Shown piece after piece: positions 1-9,601 of a stretch of DNA of 64,000 nt. The translations under genes and the position numbers were made by a program. The stretch spans positions 310,001 to 374,000 of the forward strand of contig NC_020193.1 in NCBI RefSeq assembly GCF_000315915.1, given 5' to 3'. Below the pieces are notes generated by a model. It did not search any database. It was not told where the DNA came from and was given only the letters and a program-made list of their open reading frames with translations. Every line of letters begins with the position of its first letter. Positions within the stretch are counted from its first letter, which is position 1. This DNA is from Henningerozyma blattae CBS 6284 (taxonomy: Eukaryota; Ascomycota; Saccharomycetes; Saccharomycetales; Saccharomycetaceae).

Positions 1-2597
1 AAAGTTTAGATATGTTCAGATCTAATCCAAACTTTGATATGAGATCTAGCAAGTTTGTTATTAAGCATTATGCTGGTGATGTCACATACGATATCGATGG
101 TATAACAGATAAGAATAAAGATACTTTACAAAAGGACTTAGTTGAATTATTAGGTACCACTCAAAATGAATTTGTTACCACTATTTTCCCACAACAAGTT
201 AACCATGAGTCGAGAAGAAGACCACCTACTGCTGGTGATAAGATTATTAAGAGTGCCAATGAATTAGTGGAAACTTTATCAAAATCTTCTCCATCTTATA
301 TCAGAACCATTAAACCAAATCAAACAAAATCTCCTAAAGATTATGATGATCACCAAGTGTTACACCAAGTTAAATATTTAGGTTTGAAAGAAAATGTTCG
401 TATCAGAAGAGCAGGTTTTGCTGTTAGACAAACATTTGAAAAGTTTGTGGAAAGATTTTACTTATTATCCCCAGATTGTTCTTATGCTGGTGAATATACT
501 TGGGATGGTCCAGTGGAAGAGGCTGTTAAATTAATTTTAAGAGATACTTCTACTCCACAAAAGGAATATCAAATGGGTGTTACATGTGTTTTCATCAAGA
601 ACCCAGAAACTTATTTCACCTTTGAAGCTATGAGAGATAGATATTGGTACAACATGGCTGCCAAGATTCAAAGAGCTTTAAGAAAACATTTACAAAAGAG
701 ATTAGACTCTGCTATTAAAATCCAAAGAGCTATTAGAGGCCAAGCTAACGGTGGGTTGGGTCGTGGTGATGTAGATATGCGTGAATATTCAAACTCATTG
801 TTATACGGTCAAAAGAAGAGAAGAAGATTCTCGATGTCTGGTTACAGGGGTTATTATGGTGATTATTTGTCTTGTAATGATGAAAAATCATTAGGTTCGT
901 ATATCACAAGAAACGCTGGTATTACTGATAGAATTCTATTTTCCATCAATGGTTCAGAGTTACATTTGAGAAATAATAAACCTGCTCAAAAATTCAAAAG
1001 AACTTTTGTCTTAACTGAAACTACATTCTATATTATTGCCCATAAGATCGTTCACAATGCAATGACATATTCTTTAGAATATGAAGTGCCACTAGAGTAT
1101 ATCGAATCCATTAGCATAACAAATCTTCGTGATGATTGGATGGCAATCAATTTGATTGAATTTGATCAACCAGATCCATTCATTCGTACTTTCTTTAAAA
1201 CAGAATTAATTGGTAGAATTCTAACACAGAATAGTAACATTCAATTACGAATTGGTCCCACCATTGAGTATCAAAGAAATGTTGGGGAAATTACCTCTGT
1301 CCAAGCTGTAGAAAGTGAAGATGCTCCAAAGATGAAAGATTTGTACAAAGATGATACAATTTTTGTTTTACCAGGTCTACCTGTTGAATCAGTTCCATAT
1401 GAACAACCAATCAGAATTGAAGATGGTGGTATTCCTTGTGAGATTGCAACTTGGATGGCGCAACATGCTGATGAATTTGACAAGCCAAAACCAAAGCCTA
1501 GACCTAGACAAGCTACCCCACGCCCTGCAGCCGCAGAGCCTGCTACCAGTTCCTCCAGAAGTATGGCTGCCAGTGCTGCACAATCGGCCTACAAGACGCC
1601 TAGCGCTCAACCATCTGCTCCTAAACCTAGAGCTCAACCAAAGCCAACCCCAACTCCAAGAAAAACTACTGCAGTACCAAAACCATCTGAAGATGAGCGT
1701 CATGGTTTTGGTCATAATTTGAAAAAGAGTTTTGGGTTTGGACATGCAAAGAAACAGCCACCACCACCAGCTCCAGCTAAATCTTCTCAACGTAGGCATG
1801 TAGATTCTCCAGTAAAGGTAACTACACAAAATAATCAAACTAATAGTTCTGTACCAAAGGCACCAAGAGCTCCTGAACCTAAACCACAACCAAGAGCATC
1901 CAGCACACCAAGTGCACCAAGCGCTCCAAAGCCAGCTAGCAATATACCTGCAGCTCCTGCAATGCCAACATCATTGGGTGGTGCTGCACAACCAGCCTCT
2001 AGTAGGCCCGCTGCCCCACTTCCAGGCCAAGCCCAATCACAACCAAGACCAGCTACAATCACACCGGCAAAACCTAGATCTGCTAATGTTATGCCTGCTA
2101 AGCCCAGACAAACCAATGTCATGCCTGCTAAACCAAGACAAACTAATGTCATGCCTGCTAAGCCTAGACAAACTAATATGGCTACTACTCAACAGGCTAC
2201 TCCAGCACCACCTCCTCCTCCACCTCCACCTGCTGTAGCTCCACAAAAGACTTGGGAAGCTGCATATGATTTCCCAGGTTCAGGTGCTGCAACGGAAATG
2301 CCATTAGTTAAAGGTGATATTGTTATTGTTACAGAAAATGTAGAATCTGGTTGGTCATTAGCTAAAAAACTGGATGGCTCCGCCGAAGGTTGGGTTCCTA
2401 CTGCCTATTTAGCTGAAAGAGCTGAATCATCTGCACCTACACCTGTAGCAGCAGCAGCACCAGTGGCAGCACAAGCAGCTGTCGATCAATCTGCTGGTGT
2501 TCAACAAGCTCAATTTGGTGCCGGTTTAGCTAATGCTTTAGCTGCAAGAGCTGGCAAAATGAAAGATGATGATGAGGAAGAAGATGATGATTGGTAA
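1..2597 (+). CDS. MYO5: Class I myosin (Myo3/Myo5 type), C-terminal ~865 residues; 5' end cut by window edge
   Basis: The frame is open from the first bases, so this is the 3' part of a gene that starts upstream. Type I myosin drives actin-based membrane invagination at endocytic patches and activates Arp2/3. Visible in order: the end of the motor domain ([21 protein letters not shown], then [11 protein letters not shown] and the converter), two IQ motifs for light chains ([22 protein letters not shown], about nt 658-740), a TH1 membrane-binding tail, a long Pro/Ala-rich TH2 region with a 10-residue tandem repeat (nt 2084-2180), an SH3 domain ([11 protein letters not shown] to [10 protein letters not shown], nt 2246-2415), and an acidic Arp2/3-binding end ([10 protein letters not shown]). 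Domain order and the acidic tail ending in Trp are diagnostic of fungal Myo3/Myo5. I cannot choose between the two paralogs; the symbol is the nearest S. cerevisiae name. Confidence 0.93.
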   Translation, partial: SLDMFRSNPNFDMRSSKFVIKHYAGDVTYDIDGITDKNKDTLQKDLVELLGTTQNEFVTTIFPQQVNHESRRRPPTAGDKIIKSANELVETLSKSSPSYIRTIKPNQTKSPKDYDDHQVLHQVKYLGLKENVRIRRAGFAVRQTFEKFVERFYLLSPDCSYAGEYTWDGPVEEAVKLILRDTSTPQKEYQMGVTCVFIKNPETYFTFEAMRDRYWYNMAAKIQRALRKHLQKRLDSAIKIQRAIRGQANGGLGRGDVDMREYSNSLLYGQKKRRRFSMSGYRGYYGDYLSCNDEKSLGSYITRNAGITDRILFSINGSELHLRNNKPAQKFKRTFVLTETTFYIIAHKIVHNAMTYSLEYEVPLEYIESISITNLRDDWMAINLIEFDQPDPFIRTFFKTELIGRILTQNSNIQLRIGPTIEYQRNVGEITSVQAVESEDAPKMKDLYKDDTIFVLPGLPVESVPYEQPIRIEDGGIPCEIATWMAQHADEFDKPKPKPRPRQATPRPAAAEPATSSSRSMAASAAQSAYKTPSAQPSAPKPRAQPKPTPTPRKTTAVPKPSEDERHGFGHNLKKSFGFGHAKKQPPPPAPAKSSQRRHVDSPVKVTTQNNQTNSSVPKAPRAPEPKPQPRASSTPSAPSAPKPASNIPAAPAMPTSLGGAAQPASSRPAAPLPGQAQSQPRPATITPAKPRSANVMPAKPRQTNVMPAKPRQTNVMPAKPRQTNMATTQQATPAPPPPPPPPAVAPQKTWEAAYDFPGSGAATEMPLVKGDIVIVTENVESGWSLAKKLDGSAEGWVPTAYLAERAESSAPTPVAAAAPVAAQAAVDQSAGVQQAQFGAGLANALAARAGKMKDDDEEEDDDW
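2084..2180 (+). repeat. 30-bp tandem repeat inside the myosin TH2 tail
   Basis: About three copies of a 30-bp unit encode the decapeptide [10 protein letters not shown] (a first, diverged copy reads [14 protein letters not shown]). The frame is kept. Synonymous differences between copies (for example aagccc, aaacca, aagcct for Lys-Pro) suggest the array is not brand new. Confidence 0.85.
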
Positions 2598-3050
2598 TTA
2601 CCTCATTAATATATATGTTTTTTACTTTGGTTTTATTTACTTCTTTACGTGACTACCTTTATTATTTCTATTTTACACTAATTTGTACATTTTTATGAAG
2701 TTCCTTAAAATTATTTAAAGACTAGAACTATATAAATTTATTTATATTTAATACTTATAAGTTCCCTATAGATTATTGCTCCAAAAAGGAAAAAAATAGA
2801 CATAAAAATAAGAATTTAAGAATTTATGAAGTTAAATACCTAAAACCATACCAAAAGTTGTATTAAAAGGCAAGTTTTTATCGAAAGAAGAAAAAAAATT
2901 ACAATAAATATTGATATATGGATTTATTAAGTTTTGGTATTAATGCTATATAAAGTTGTATAAAATCAAATGGAAAAAAAAAAGAATTGAAAGAAAAGTA
3001 AATCAACAATAGGAATGTCTCTCTTTACATTGAATATCGAGATATTTAAT
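2598..3050. other. Convergent 3' intergenic, myosin / TFA1
   Basis: AT-rich sequence between two convergent stop codons. It holds A-tracts and TATATA-type stretches typical of yeast 3'-end signals. I see no RNA gene or conserved ORF. Confidence 0.7.
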
Positions 3051-4490
3051 TCAAACATCTTCGAATTCAATATCCATATCATCATCATCATCATCATTAT
3101 TATTATTAGTATGCTCCTCAGAATTATTGTTTTGTTTTGGAATATTATTTACAGATGCAGATTCTTCCACATTTTCTGATTTTGGTATAACTTGTTGTGA
3201 ATTAGTTTGCTTTTCATCTAGGACATCTTCAAATTCATCTTCAAATTCTGCTTCTGCCATTTCATCTTCTTCATCTTCTTCTTTCAAATTATTAGCTGTT
3301 TCACCAAAATCTATTAGTACTTCTTCACTTTCATCATCATCTTCATCGTTTATATCATTTTCATCCATATTCTCTTGACTTGCCTTCTGCTGTTTTTTAG
3401 CCAAAGAGGCATAATATTCATTAAGTGATCTTTCATTATCTCTTTCTTCTAATTCTTTTTCAGTTAAGACACGATGATGATACATATCATTTCTTTCGCT
3501 ACCCATGGGTTGGCCCAAAGACATTGCAGCTTGTTGTGTAGTTCTTGGATCGAATTCTTCATCTTCATCTAATCTACCTAATGCAGTTTTACCGATTGTA
3601 CTTTGTTTATGCCATTCTGGAACAGCGTTTTGCTTTCTCTTTTCTTCAGCTTGACGTTCTTGTAATTCACGTTGTGCCACTTCATCACTTGCTGTTGTAA
3701 TATTAATATGTAAAGTAGCTTGGGAATTAGCACCTGCTCGTCTACTACTTTCATTACCCAATGAAGTACCCATAATATTTGCCAAATTTGATTCACCTGG
3801 TCTAAACATTGTACTACCTTTCTTTGGATTATATGTGTATGCGGCACGAGATTGATTTTGTGGAGGAATTAATCTTGCTAATGCAATTTCAAATGTATTT
3901 TCTTCAATTCTTGAATCATCAATCTTCTTCAATGAATCGATAATTGGTTGAACTTGATCCATTAATTTATTTAATTTATCTTGTTTTTCTTTATTTTTTT
4001 TCCCTGAATCATCTTCAATTAATGGTTCATCACATAATGAACATAAAAATTCTGTTCTATCATAATTTAATAACTGAACAGCTTCTAATTGTGTATATTT
4101 AGTTTCACAGATCGGACACATATAACCATTTGGAGCCGAATTCTTATCAAGATCATCTTTTAATCTTTGAACCACTTGATGTACTTTCCATTTAATTGCA
4201 TCAATGGCATGTGGATATTTAATGTAAAAATAAACTCTTTCCACACTTTTGGAATTAGGTGGATATTCTCTTTGTTTATGTGTAGACAGTAAACCGTCGG
4301 ATCTCAATCTTGCAACCAATGGACCTAAATCTGTCTTATTAATACCCAGAAGTTGTTTTAAATCTTCTTCTGCCAAGACAGAATGGAATAAAATTGCATC
4401 TAATACAAGAACAAAAGAACCACCATAAAACCCTCTAACTACAAACTTTAGTAAATTTTTAACAATATCTTCAATAGGTCTGTTATCCAT
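3051..4490 (-). CDS. TFA1: TFIIE large subunit (Tfa1)
   Basis: 479 residues, close to the 482 of S. cerevisiae Tfa1. It is the alpha subunit of general transcription factor TFIIE, which recruits TFIIH to the RNA polymerase II preinitiation complex. An N-terminal winged-helix (HARE-HTH) domain (about residues 10-100) is followed by a zinc ribbon with CPIC at 125-128 and CSLC at 150-153. A charged middle region follows and the protein ends in a very acidic tail (runs of Glu/Asp from about residue 375, ending DDDDDDMDIEFEDV), the part known to contact TFIIH and p53-like ligands in other species. The start is the ATG at 4490. It shares a 1.35-kb divergent promoter with MAE1. Another TFIIH-linked gene, SSL2, lies 50 kb away in this window, which is probably chance. 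Confidence 0.97.
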   Translation of the reverse strand: MDNRPIEDIVKNLLKFVVRGFYGGSFVLVLDAILFHSVLAEEDLKQLLGINKTDLGPLVARLRSDGLLSTHKQREYPPNSKSVERVYFYIKYPHAIDAIKWKVHQVVQRLKDDLDKNSAPNGYMCPICETKYTQLEAVQLLNYDRTEFLCSLCDEPLIEDDSGKKNKEKQDKLNKLMDQVQPIIDSLKKIDDSRIEENTFEIALARLIPPQNQSRAAYTYNPKKGSTMFRPGESNLANIMGTSLGNESSRRAGANSQATLHINITTASDEVAQRELQERQAEEKRKQNAVPEWHKQSTIGKTALGRLDEDEEFDPRTTQQAAMSLGQPMGSERNDMYHHRVLTEKELEERDNERSLNEYYASLAKKQQKASQENMDENDINDEDDDESEEVLIDFGETANNLKEEDEEDEMAEAEFEDEFEDVLDEKQTNSQQVIPKSENVEESASVNNIPKQNNNSEEHTNNNNDDDDDDMDIEFEDV

Positions 4491-4663
4491 TCTTCAATAT
4501 TCAATTAGTGGAATATATATTTCTTTGATAATAATTTTTTTCCCTATTTGGAGCAAAATATAATCTTTAACAATATTATTGAATTACTATATAAAAGGAA
4601 GAAGAAAAAAAAACAAAAACAAATTATATATACTAATGGATTTATTGTTTTATCTTTTAAACG

Positions 4664-4854
4664 TTACTGTCACTAAAAAGTTTATTTCCTCTTCAATCTT
4701 TCAAGTTTTAATAATTAAGTTGTATAAATTTTTAATTTTTTTATTTTTTCAAATTTTAATTTTCAAAATTCAGATATTTCGGACCGAAGTGACAGTAATG
4801 GATGTGCCATTAAACATTTTTTTTTTCACATTTAAATTCAATATTTAATGGCAC
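4664..4854. repeat. Two linked inverted repeats
   Basis: Pair A: TTACTGTCACT (4664-4674) and its exact reverse complement AGTGACAGTAA (4788-4798), 11-bp arms 113 bp apart. Pair B: 15-bp arms 4804-4818 and 4840-4854, 14/15 complementary (core GTGCCATTAAA / TTTAATGGCAC), separated by a 21-nt T-rich loop. Pair B begins 5 bp after pair A ends. It could be a small hairpin element, a terminator-like structure, or a remnant of a short mobile element; I see no target-site duplication. Confidence 0.75.
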
Positions 4855-5537
4855 GCACTGAGGGAAAATATATTAATTTAGAAATTCTAATCAAGTTGAC
4901 TAAAATAGAATTGTAGCAGATAGAATCATGAGACCAATTACATACAGGCATACTTGTTCTTTAATATAGTTTTATAAAAAATTCGAAAATAAAATAATCA
5001 TTAGGAAAAAGAAAAAGGGCCATGTAACACCTTTTTTGTTTTCCTATCGTATTGGAGTAAAATCGCTAATTAATATCCCATTACGTAAAACAAATTTCCG
5101 TTTTTAAATCAACGCCAAAGAAAAAAAGGGTTAAGGGATACTTGAAACAAGGCGGATTTCAAAATTCTGTACCTCGTAAGATTTAATTTACAACTCCATC
5201 GAAAATATACAACAATAAAAACCAAAAGACAAACAACAATTTATAACCTTGTAAGATAAGATTAGTCTCCTGATATATTCCCACGACGGTTATTTTCAAA
5301 AAAAAAAAATTATCTAGCACATGATATTCGATTATCTTGGATCGGTAAAGGAAAATTGAGAAATGAAAATGAGTTACGTTTTAAGGAATTAAGGTGTCTG
5401 CTTTTGATCTAATTCCGTTGAACGAAATTTGAAATGAGGAGAGTTGTTGATAAATCTTTAATAGGGTCGAGAGTTTGAATTACGTAGTAATGTGTAGATT
5501 ATTTCCGCTGGGTTTGTAAATAGATGTGTAACTTTGT

Positions 5538-5604
5538 TGACGTAAGCCTATTGGCTAATCAACTTTAGGCTCCCCCCCCCTTAAAATCTAAAGGGATATA
5601 AAAA
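5538..5604 (+). promoter_or_regulatory. MAE1 proximal promoter block: CRE-like site, inverted CCAAT, C9 run, TATA box
   Basis: TGACGTAA (5538-5545) resembles an ATF/CREB site. ATTGG (5550-5554, within GCCTATTGGCTAAT) is an inverted CCAAT box, the core of a Hap2/3/4/5 site, which would suit a mitochondrial enzyme. A C9 run lies at 5572-5580. TATAAAAA (5597-5604) is a consensus TATA box about 240 bp before the ATG. The matches are seen; the factor assignments are inference. Confidence 0.55.
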
Positions 5605-5840
5605 GCAATAGGGGATCTTTAAATCGTATAACAACACCGTAAATAAAAAAGCATTATTTTTTTTTTTTTTTTTGTCTTTTGTTAAGATTTTTACTAAAAT
5701 ACCGAAAAAAAAAAATACAATACTAGAAAATTTTCAAAACGAGATCAAATTTTAATTTACTCAATAGTCACTTCCAATATTTGAAAGATACAATCTTATC
5801 AACATCATCATCATCATTAACAACATTATCATTATCAAAC

Positions 5841-7922
5841 ATGTTCAGAACTGGTAAAGCTGGTTCATATTCATCTAAATATTTTTATAGAAAAGGTCTA
5901 TCTCATGCGAATGTCGATAGAGCCATTGCGGCTAGTCGTTCACCTCGATTCTTGAAAAGACATTCGATTGGAGGTATTTCAGATGCTAGGTTTATTACTT
6001 CATTAACCAAAGACAATGTTTTTGATTCTAATAATAAGAAGAACAATGTGGAGATGACACCAATTGGTATTAAAGCACAAAAATTATTTGATGAACCAAG
6101 GATTTCTAGAGTTACTAAATTACAAATCAAAGATATGCCCATTGAATGTCCATTAGAAAGTTTCCAATTATTAAATTCCCCATTTTTAAATAAAGGGTCT
6201 GCATTTACCTTTGAAGAAAGGAAAGCTTTCAATTTAGAAGCATTATTACCATCTCAAGTGAATACTTTGGAGGAACAATTGGCAAGAGCATATACTCAAG
6301 TTTGTGCGTTAAAGACTCCCTTGGAAAAAAACGATTTTATGACTTCGATGAGAGTACAAAATAAAGTTCTTTATTTTGCATTAGCCAAGAGACATATTAG
6401 AGAATTATTACCCATCATTTATACTCCAACTGAAGGTGATGCTATTATTAATTACTCTAGTAGATTTAGGAAACCAGAAGGGTTATTTTTAGATATTAAT
6501 GATCCTGATTCTATTGAGAAGAGATTATTGACATGGGGTGATTCTGAAGATATTGATTACATTGTGGTTACAGATGCCGAGGGGATCTTGGGGATTGGTG
6601 ATCAAGGTGTTGGTGGTATTAGAATATCTGTTTCCAAATTAGCATTGATGACGTTATGTGGTGGTATCAATCCTGGTCGTGTGATGCCAGTTTGTTTGGA
6701 TGTGGGGACTAATAATGAAAAATTATTAAATGATCCATTATATATGGGTAATAAATTTGCTCGTGTGCGTGGACCTAAATATGATGAATTTGTAGATAAA
6801 TTTATTAAAGCAGTGACAAAGAATTTCCCGAATGCAATTTTACATTTTGAAGATTTTGGTGTATTGAATGCCAAGAGGATTTTAAATAAATATCAACCTG
6901 TATTACCATGTTTCAATGATGATATCCAGGGGACCGGAGCAGTTGTGATGGCTTCTTTGATTTCTGCATTAAGGTTTATTGATAAGGATCCTAAAGAGAT
7001 GAAAGTGTTGATCTTTGGTGCAGGATCTGCAGGGATTGGTATTGCGGATCAAATCACTGATTATTTGACACATGCATTAAAGATGGATATTAAAGATGCA
7101 AGAGAACATATTTATTTGATGGATCGTTTTGGATATATTGATACATCGATTAGAGATAAATGTAATGAAGGTCAATTACCATATATTAAAGAAGAGACGA
7201 ATGATTGGGGAAATGGTGATCGTAGTATCTTGAGAGATGTTGTTGAGAAGATAAAACCTTCATGTTTAATTGGTTGTTCGACTCAAGCTGGTGCGTTTAA
7301 TGAAGATGTAGTGAAGACGATGTACAAATATAATCCAAGTCCCATAATTTTCCCATTATCTAACCCTACAAGATTACATGAAGCTGTGCCTGAAGATTTG
7401 TTTAAATGGACTGATAATAATGCATTGGTTGCTACAGGTTCACCTTTTGAAGCTGTGAATGGATATATTATATCTGAAAATAACAATTGTTTTACATTTC
7501 CTGGGATTGGATTGGGAGCTGTGTTATCACGTAGTAAAGTGATTTCTAAATCGATGATTGCAGCAGCAATTAGTCAATTATCGAAATTATCACCCATAGA
7601 GACACATAATAGTGCCAAGATGGGGTTATTACCTGGTCTTGAAGATATTTTCGAGACGTCTGCTAAAGTTGCCACTGCAGTATTATTGCAAGCTATAAAG
7701 GAAGGATCTGCCAGGATTGAAGAAGAGTTTGAAAGTGAGGGAGAAAGTGGGGGAGAAAATGAGGGAGAAAATGAGGGAGAAAATGAAGGTAAGAAAATTA
7801 GTGTTCCAAGAGATTTCTATCAATGTTTAGAATGGGTCAAGAGTCAAATGTGGGTACCTGAATATCGTCCAATGATTCGAGTTCATTGGGATGTGGAAGG
7901 AGAGGTTGAGGGACAAGAGTAA
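5841..7922 (+). CDS. MAE1: Mitochondrial NAD(P)-dependent malic enzyme
   Basis: 693 residues from the ATG at 5841. The frame extends upstream to a TTG at 5781, but the ATG gives a proper basic, Ser/Arg-rich, acid-poor leader (MFRTGKAGSYSSKYFYRKG) that looks like a mitochondrial targeting peptide. The enzyme oxidatively decarboxylates malate to pyruvate in the matrix. Family landmarks: ECPLESFQLLNSP, the malic motif IYTPTEGDAI, GILGIGDQGVGG, LHFEDFG, FNDDIQGTGAVV, the Rossmann GAGSAG at 393-398, and IFPLSNPTRLHEA. Length is close to the 669 of S. cerevisiae Mae1. Oddity: near the C-terminus (nt about 7733-7785) there is a short GENE repeat encoded by a purine-rich 12-bp unit, an insertion relative to the yeast protein. 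It ends 181 bp from convergent NEM1. Confidence 0.97.
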   Translation: MFRTGKAGSYSSKYFYRKGLSHANVDRAIAASRSPRFLKRHSIGGISDARFITSLTKDNVFDSNNKKNNVEMTPIGIKAQKLFDEPRISRVTKLQIKDMPIECPLESFQLLNSPFLNKGSAFTFEERKAFNLEALLPSQVNTLEEQLARAYTQVCALKTPLEKNDFMTSMRVQNKVLYFALAKRHIRELLPIIYTPTEGDAIINYSSRFRKPEGLFLDINDPDSIEKRLLTWGDSEDIDYIVVTDAEGILGIGDQGVGGIRISVSKLALMTLCGGINPGRVMPVCLDVGTNNEKLLNDPLYMGNKFARVRGPKYDEFVDKFIKAVTKNFPNAILHFEDFGVLNAKRILNKYQPVLPCFNDDIQGTGAVVMASLISALRFIDKDPKEMKVLIFGAGSAGIGIADQITDYLTHALKMDIKDAREHIYLMDRFGYIDTSIRDKCNEGQLPYIKEETNDWGNGDRSILRDVVEKIKPSCLIGCSTQAGAFNEDVVKTMYKYNPSPIIFPLSNPTRLHEAVPEDLFKWTDNNALVATGSPFEAVNGYIISENNNCFTFPGIGLGAVLSRSKVISKSMIAAAISQLSKLSPIETHNSAKMGLLPGLEDIFETSAKVATAVLLQAIKEGSARIEEEFESEGESGGENEGENEGENEGKKISVPRDFYQCLEWVKSQMWVPEYRPMIRVHWDVEGEVEGQE

Positions 7923-7971
7923 GGGCGTAGGGCGTAGGGCGTGGGGCATATGGCGTATGGCGTGGGGCGTA
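7923..7971. repeat. 7-bp minisatellite (GGGCGTA)7 directly after the MAE1 stop
   Basis: Seven contiguous units of the form KGGCRTR (GGGCGTA, GGGCGTA, GGGCGTG, GGGCATA, TGGCGTA, TGGCGTG, GGGCGTA) begin at the base after the MAE1 stop codon. The unit length is not a multiple of three, so the tract is not coding. It is GC-rich against an AT-rich background. Confidence 0.9.
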
Positions 7972-7987
7972 GAGCTATGTGGAATGT

Positions 7988-8021
7988 GCGATACGCGATA
8001 CGCGATGCGCGATGCGCAATG
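7988..8021. repeat. Second 7-bp minisatellite (GCGATRC)n
   Basis: Four full units, GCGATAC twice then GCGATGC twice, followed by a degenerate GCAATG. It sits 16 bp after the first 7-bp array and is a different unit of the same period. It lies in the short MAE1/NEM1 convergent gap, so it would be in the 3' UTR of one or both transcripts. Confidence 0.88.
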
Positions 8022-8103
8022 TTATGCAGATGTGTATATGTATGTGTATGTATAAGATATTGGACTAGATTATATATGACTTGTAAAAAAAACAACATGA
8101 CGA

Positions 8104-9285
8104 TTATGCAAAATGGAATGCTCTTTCACCATTTTTCAAAGCCAAAATGTTTCTGACGTCGGTGGTATGTCTTAGGGATTCCAAGAAGGGGAGGAGAGTG
8201 AGCAATTCGGTGTCGGTTGGGTCGGAGATCCAACCTTGTACTTGGATTGCATTATCTACATTCATGGCAAAACTGATTGGAGAATTATCGATCAAGATGA
8301 GTTCGTTCAATGTGGATTGATTGTCGGTGTTCAAGACGGAGAGATCTTTTATGTAACCGATACCGTCTCTTAGAATACAATGGTTTCTATATAATCTTTT
8401 TTGGAAATTGCCGTTGAAGGAATCTTCCAGCCAATCGATGACAGGGTCTGCGTATTCTTTCATAGATGCAGTGAAGATGATCAAATCGTACCAATCGGAG
8501 ACTAGGTTTAAGAAGTGATCACAATAGGGTCTTTTGTAGACGTAGTAGAGGGAGGAAAGCGGGAGTGAGGGGCCAGGGGCAGAGGTGGGGGCAGAGGTGG
8601 GGGTAGGGAACTTGACTTCTATAAGATGATAATTGGAGATTGTTGAAGAAGAGATATTTCTTGACATTGAATGGATCAGAGTTTCGTCCAAGTCCAGGAT
8701 CAATTTCTTCCGTTTGTTAGTTTTGAGAATGGAGTTTGGGATCAATTTCTTGGGGAAAAGAAAGCGGCCCATGTTTTTGGAGCCGATGAAGTTGGAGGTT
8801 AACGAATAGACAGATTTGTTTTGGATTTTCTTTTGTTTAATCACCAGCGGCGAGGGCGAAGTGGCAGGCGGAGTGGCAGACGGAGTGGCAGCCGCGGAAG
8901 TGTTTTTCTTCTCCAAGAGCGACCCCTTTATAGAGTCTGTCTGCAGGATGATTTCGTCATTGGAATTGAGGTCATCGAGGTCTGTGGCGGAAGAGGATGC
9001 AATTTTCGGATCGATCAAGGGAGGAGTATCCTTATACTTTCTATTGGTATGTTGTTCTATGAGCAACAGCGGGAAGGTGAAGATGTACCAGAGAAAGATC
9101 AGTGGTTTTATGAGTATGGCAAAGAGTTTGTAGAGTAGGGGTAGCTGTGGCTGGGGCTGAGGGGGGGGTTGTTGAGATGTGTTGCTCGGTTTTGATTGGA
9201 TTGGGGTGTCCGGCGTGGGGGCAGGGGCAGGGGCATTTTGCAATGGCAAGAGCAAGTTATTGTATAGATACGTGATAGCGTTCAT
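8104..9285 (-). CDS. NEM1: Nem1 catalytic subunit of the nuclear-envelope phosphatidate-phosphatase phosphatase
   Basis: 393 residues. Nem1, with its partner Spo7, dephosphorylates and activates the phosphatidate phosphatase Pah1 at the ER/nuclear envelope, steering lipid flux to triacylglycerol. N-terminal hydrophobic segments (about residues 50-75) anchor it in the membrane. A variable Ser/Thr/Pro-rich linker follows. The C-terminal half is an FCP/SCP-type HAD phosphatase domain with the signature DLDET, nucleophile Asp198 and Asp200, then YVYKRP, FTASMKEYADPVIDWLE, RNHCILRDG, YIKDLSVL, LILIDNSP and GWISDPTDTELL. These blocks match Nem1 better than the related Psr1/Psr2. The start is the ATG at 9285. 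It is convergent with MAE1 and its promoter runs into the GC island. Codon third positions are more GC-rich here than in most of the window. Confidence 0.93.
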   Translation of the reverse strand: MNAITYLYNNLLLPLQNAPAPAPTPDTPIQSKPSNTSQQPPPQPQPQLPLLYKLFAILIKPLIFLWYIFTFPLLLIEQHTNRKYKDTPPLIDPKIASSSATDLDDLNSNDEIILQTDSIKGSLLEKKNTSAAATPSATPPATSPSPLVIKQKKIQNKSVYSLTSNFIGSKNMGRFLFPKKLIPNSILKTNKRKKLILDLDETLIHSMSRNISSSTISNYHLIEVKFPTPTSAPTSAPGPSLPLSSLYYVYKRPYCDHFLNLVSDWYDLIIFTASMKEYADPVIDWLEDSFNGNFQKRLYRNHCILRDGIGYIKDLSVLNTDNQSTLNELILIDNSPISFAMNVDNAIQVQGWISDPTDTELLTLLPFLESLRHTTDVRNILALKNGERAFHFA

Positions 9286-9579
9286 GATGCATTTTGCAAG
9301 GCTTATTGGATTGGAATACAGTATTGATGAAATTTAATTTTTATCGTTCAATTGTTGAGCAAGGCGAGCGGAGCGAAACGAAAAGCAGGACGAAAAGCAG
9401 GACGGAAACGGAGCGGCAAACGGAACGGCAAACCGAGCGGCAAACCATTCCTGGCAACACACGTAATTAAGCATACAGCTTCACACACCCACATTCGTGC
9501 AACCGTACAATGGCACAAACAGCAATGGCACAAACAGATGAGGGGTTTTTGGTAGAATCGGGCATTGACTCCTGCCGCA

Positions 9580-9601
9580 CCGAGATCTGCACAGATCTCG
9601 G
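9580..9601. repeat. 22-bp near-perfect palindrome
   Basis: Arms CCGAGATCTG (9580-9589) and CAGATCTCGG (9592-9601) are exact reverse complements around a 2-bp CA centre. The CAGATCT core recurs immediately after (9603-9609). It could be a dimeric transcription-factor site; no factor is assigned. Confidence 0.9.

Larger units (their letters stand above)
4491..5840. other. Divergent promoter region TFA1 / MAE1
   Basis: 1.35 kb of AT-rich sequence. It holds two nested inverted repeats at 4664-4854 (separate entry) and a MAE1-proximal promoter block at 5538-5604 (separate entry), followed by long A/T tracts near 5655-5715 that would lie in the 5' leader. No gene is supported; the open frame at 4579-4848 starts at a non-ATG codon and is low-complexity. 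Confidence 0.7.

Noticed and set aside
4579..4848. 89-codon open frame in the TFA1/MAE1 gap
   Set aside because: Starts at a non-ATG codon, is Phe/Ile/Lys low-complexity, and overlaps inverted repeats.
5781..5840. TTG start adding 20 residues to MAE1
   Set aside because: Non-ATG start is unlikely in yeast; the ATG at 5841 gives a good mitochondrial leader.
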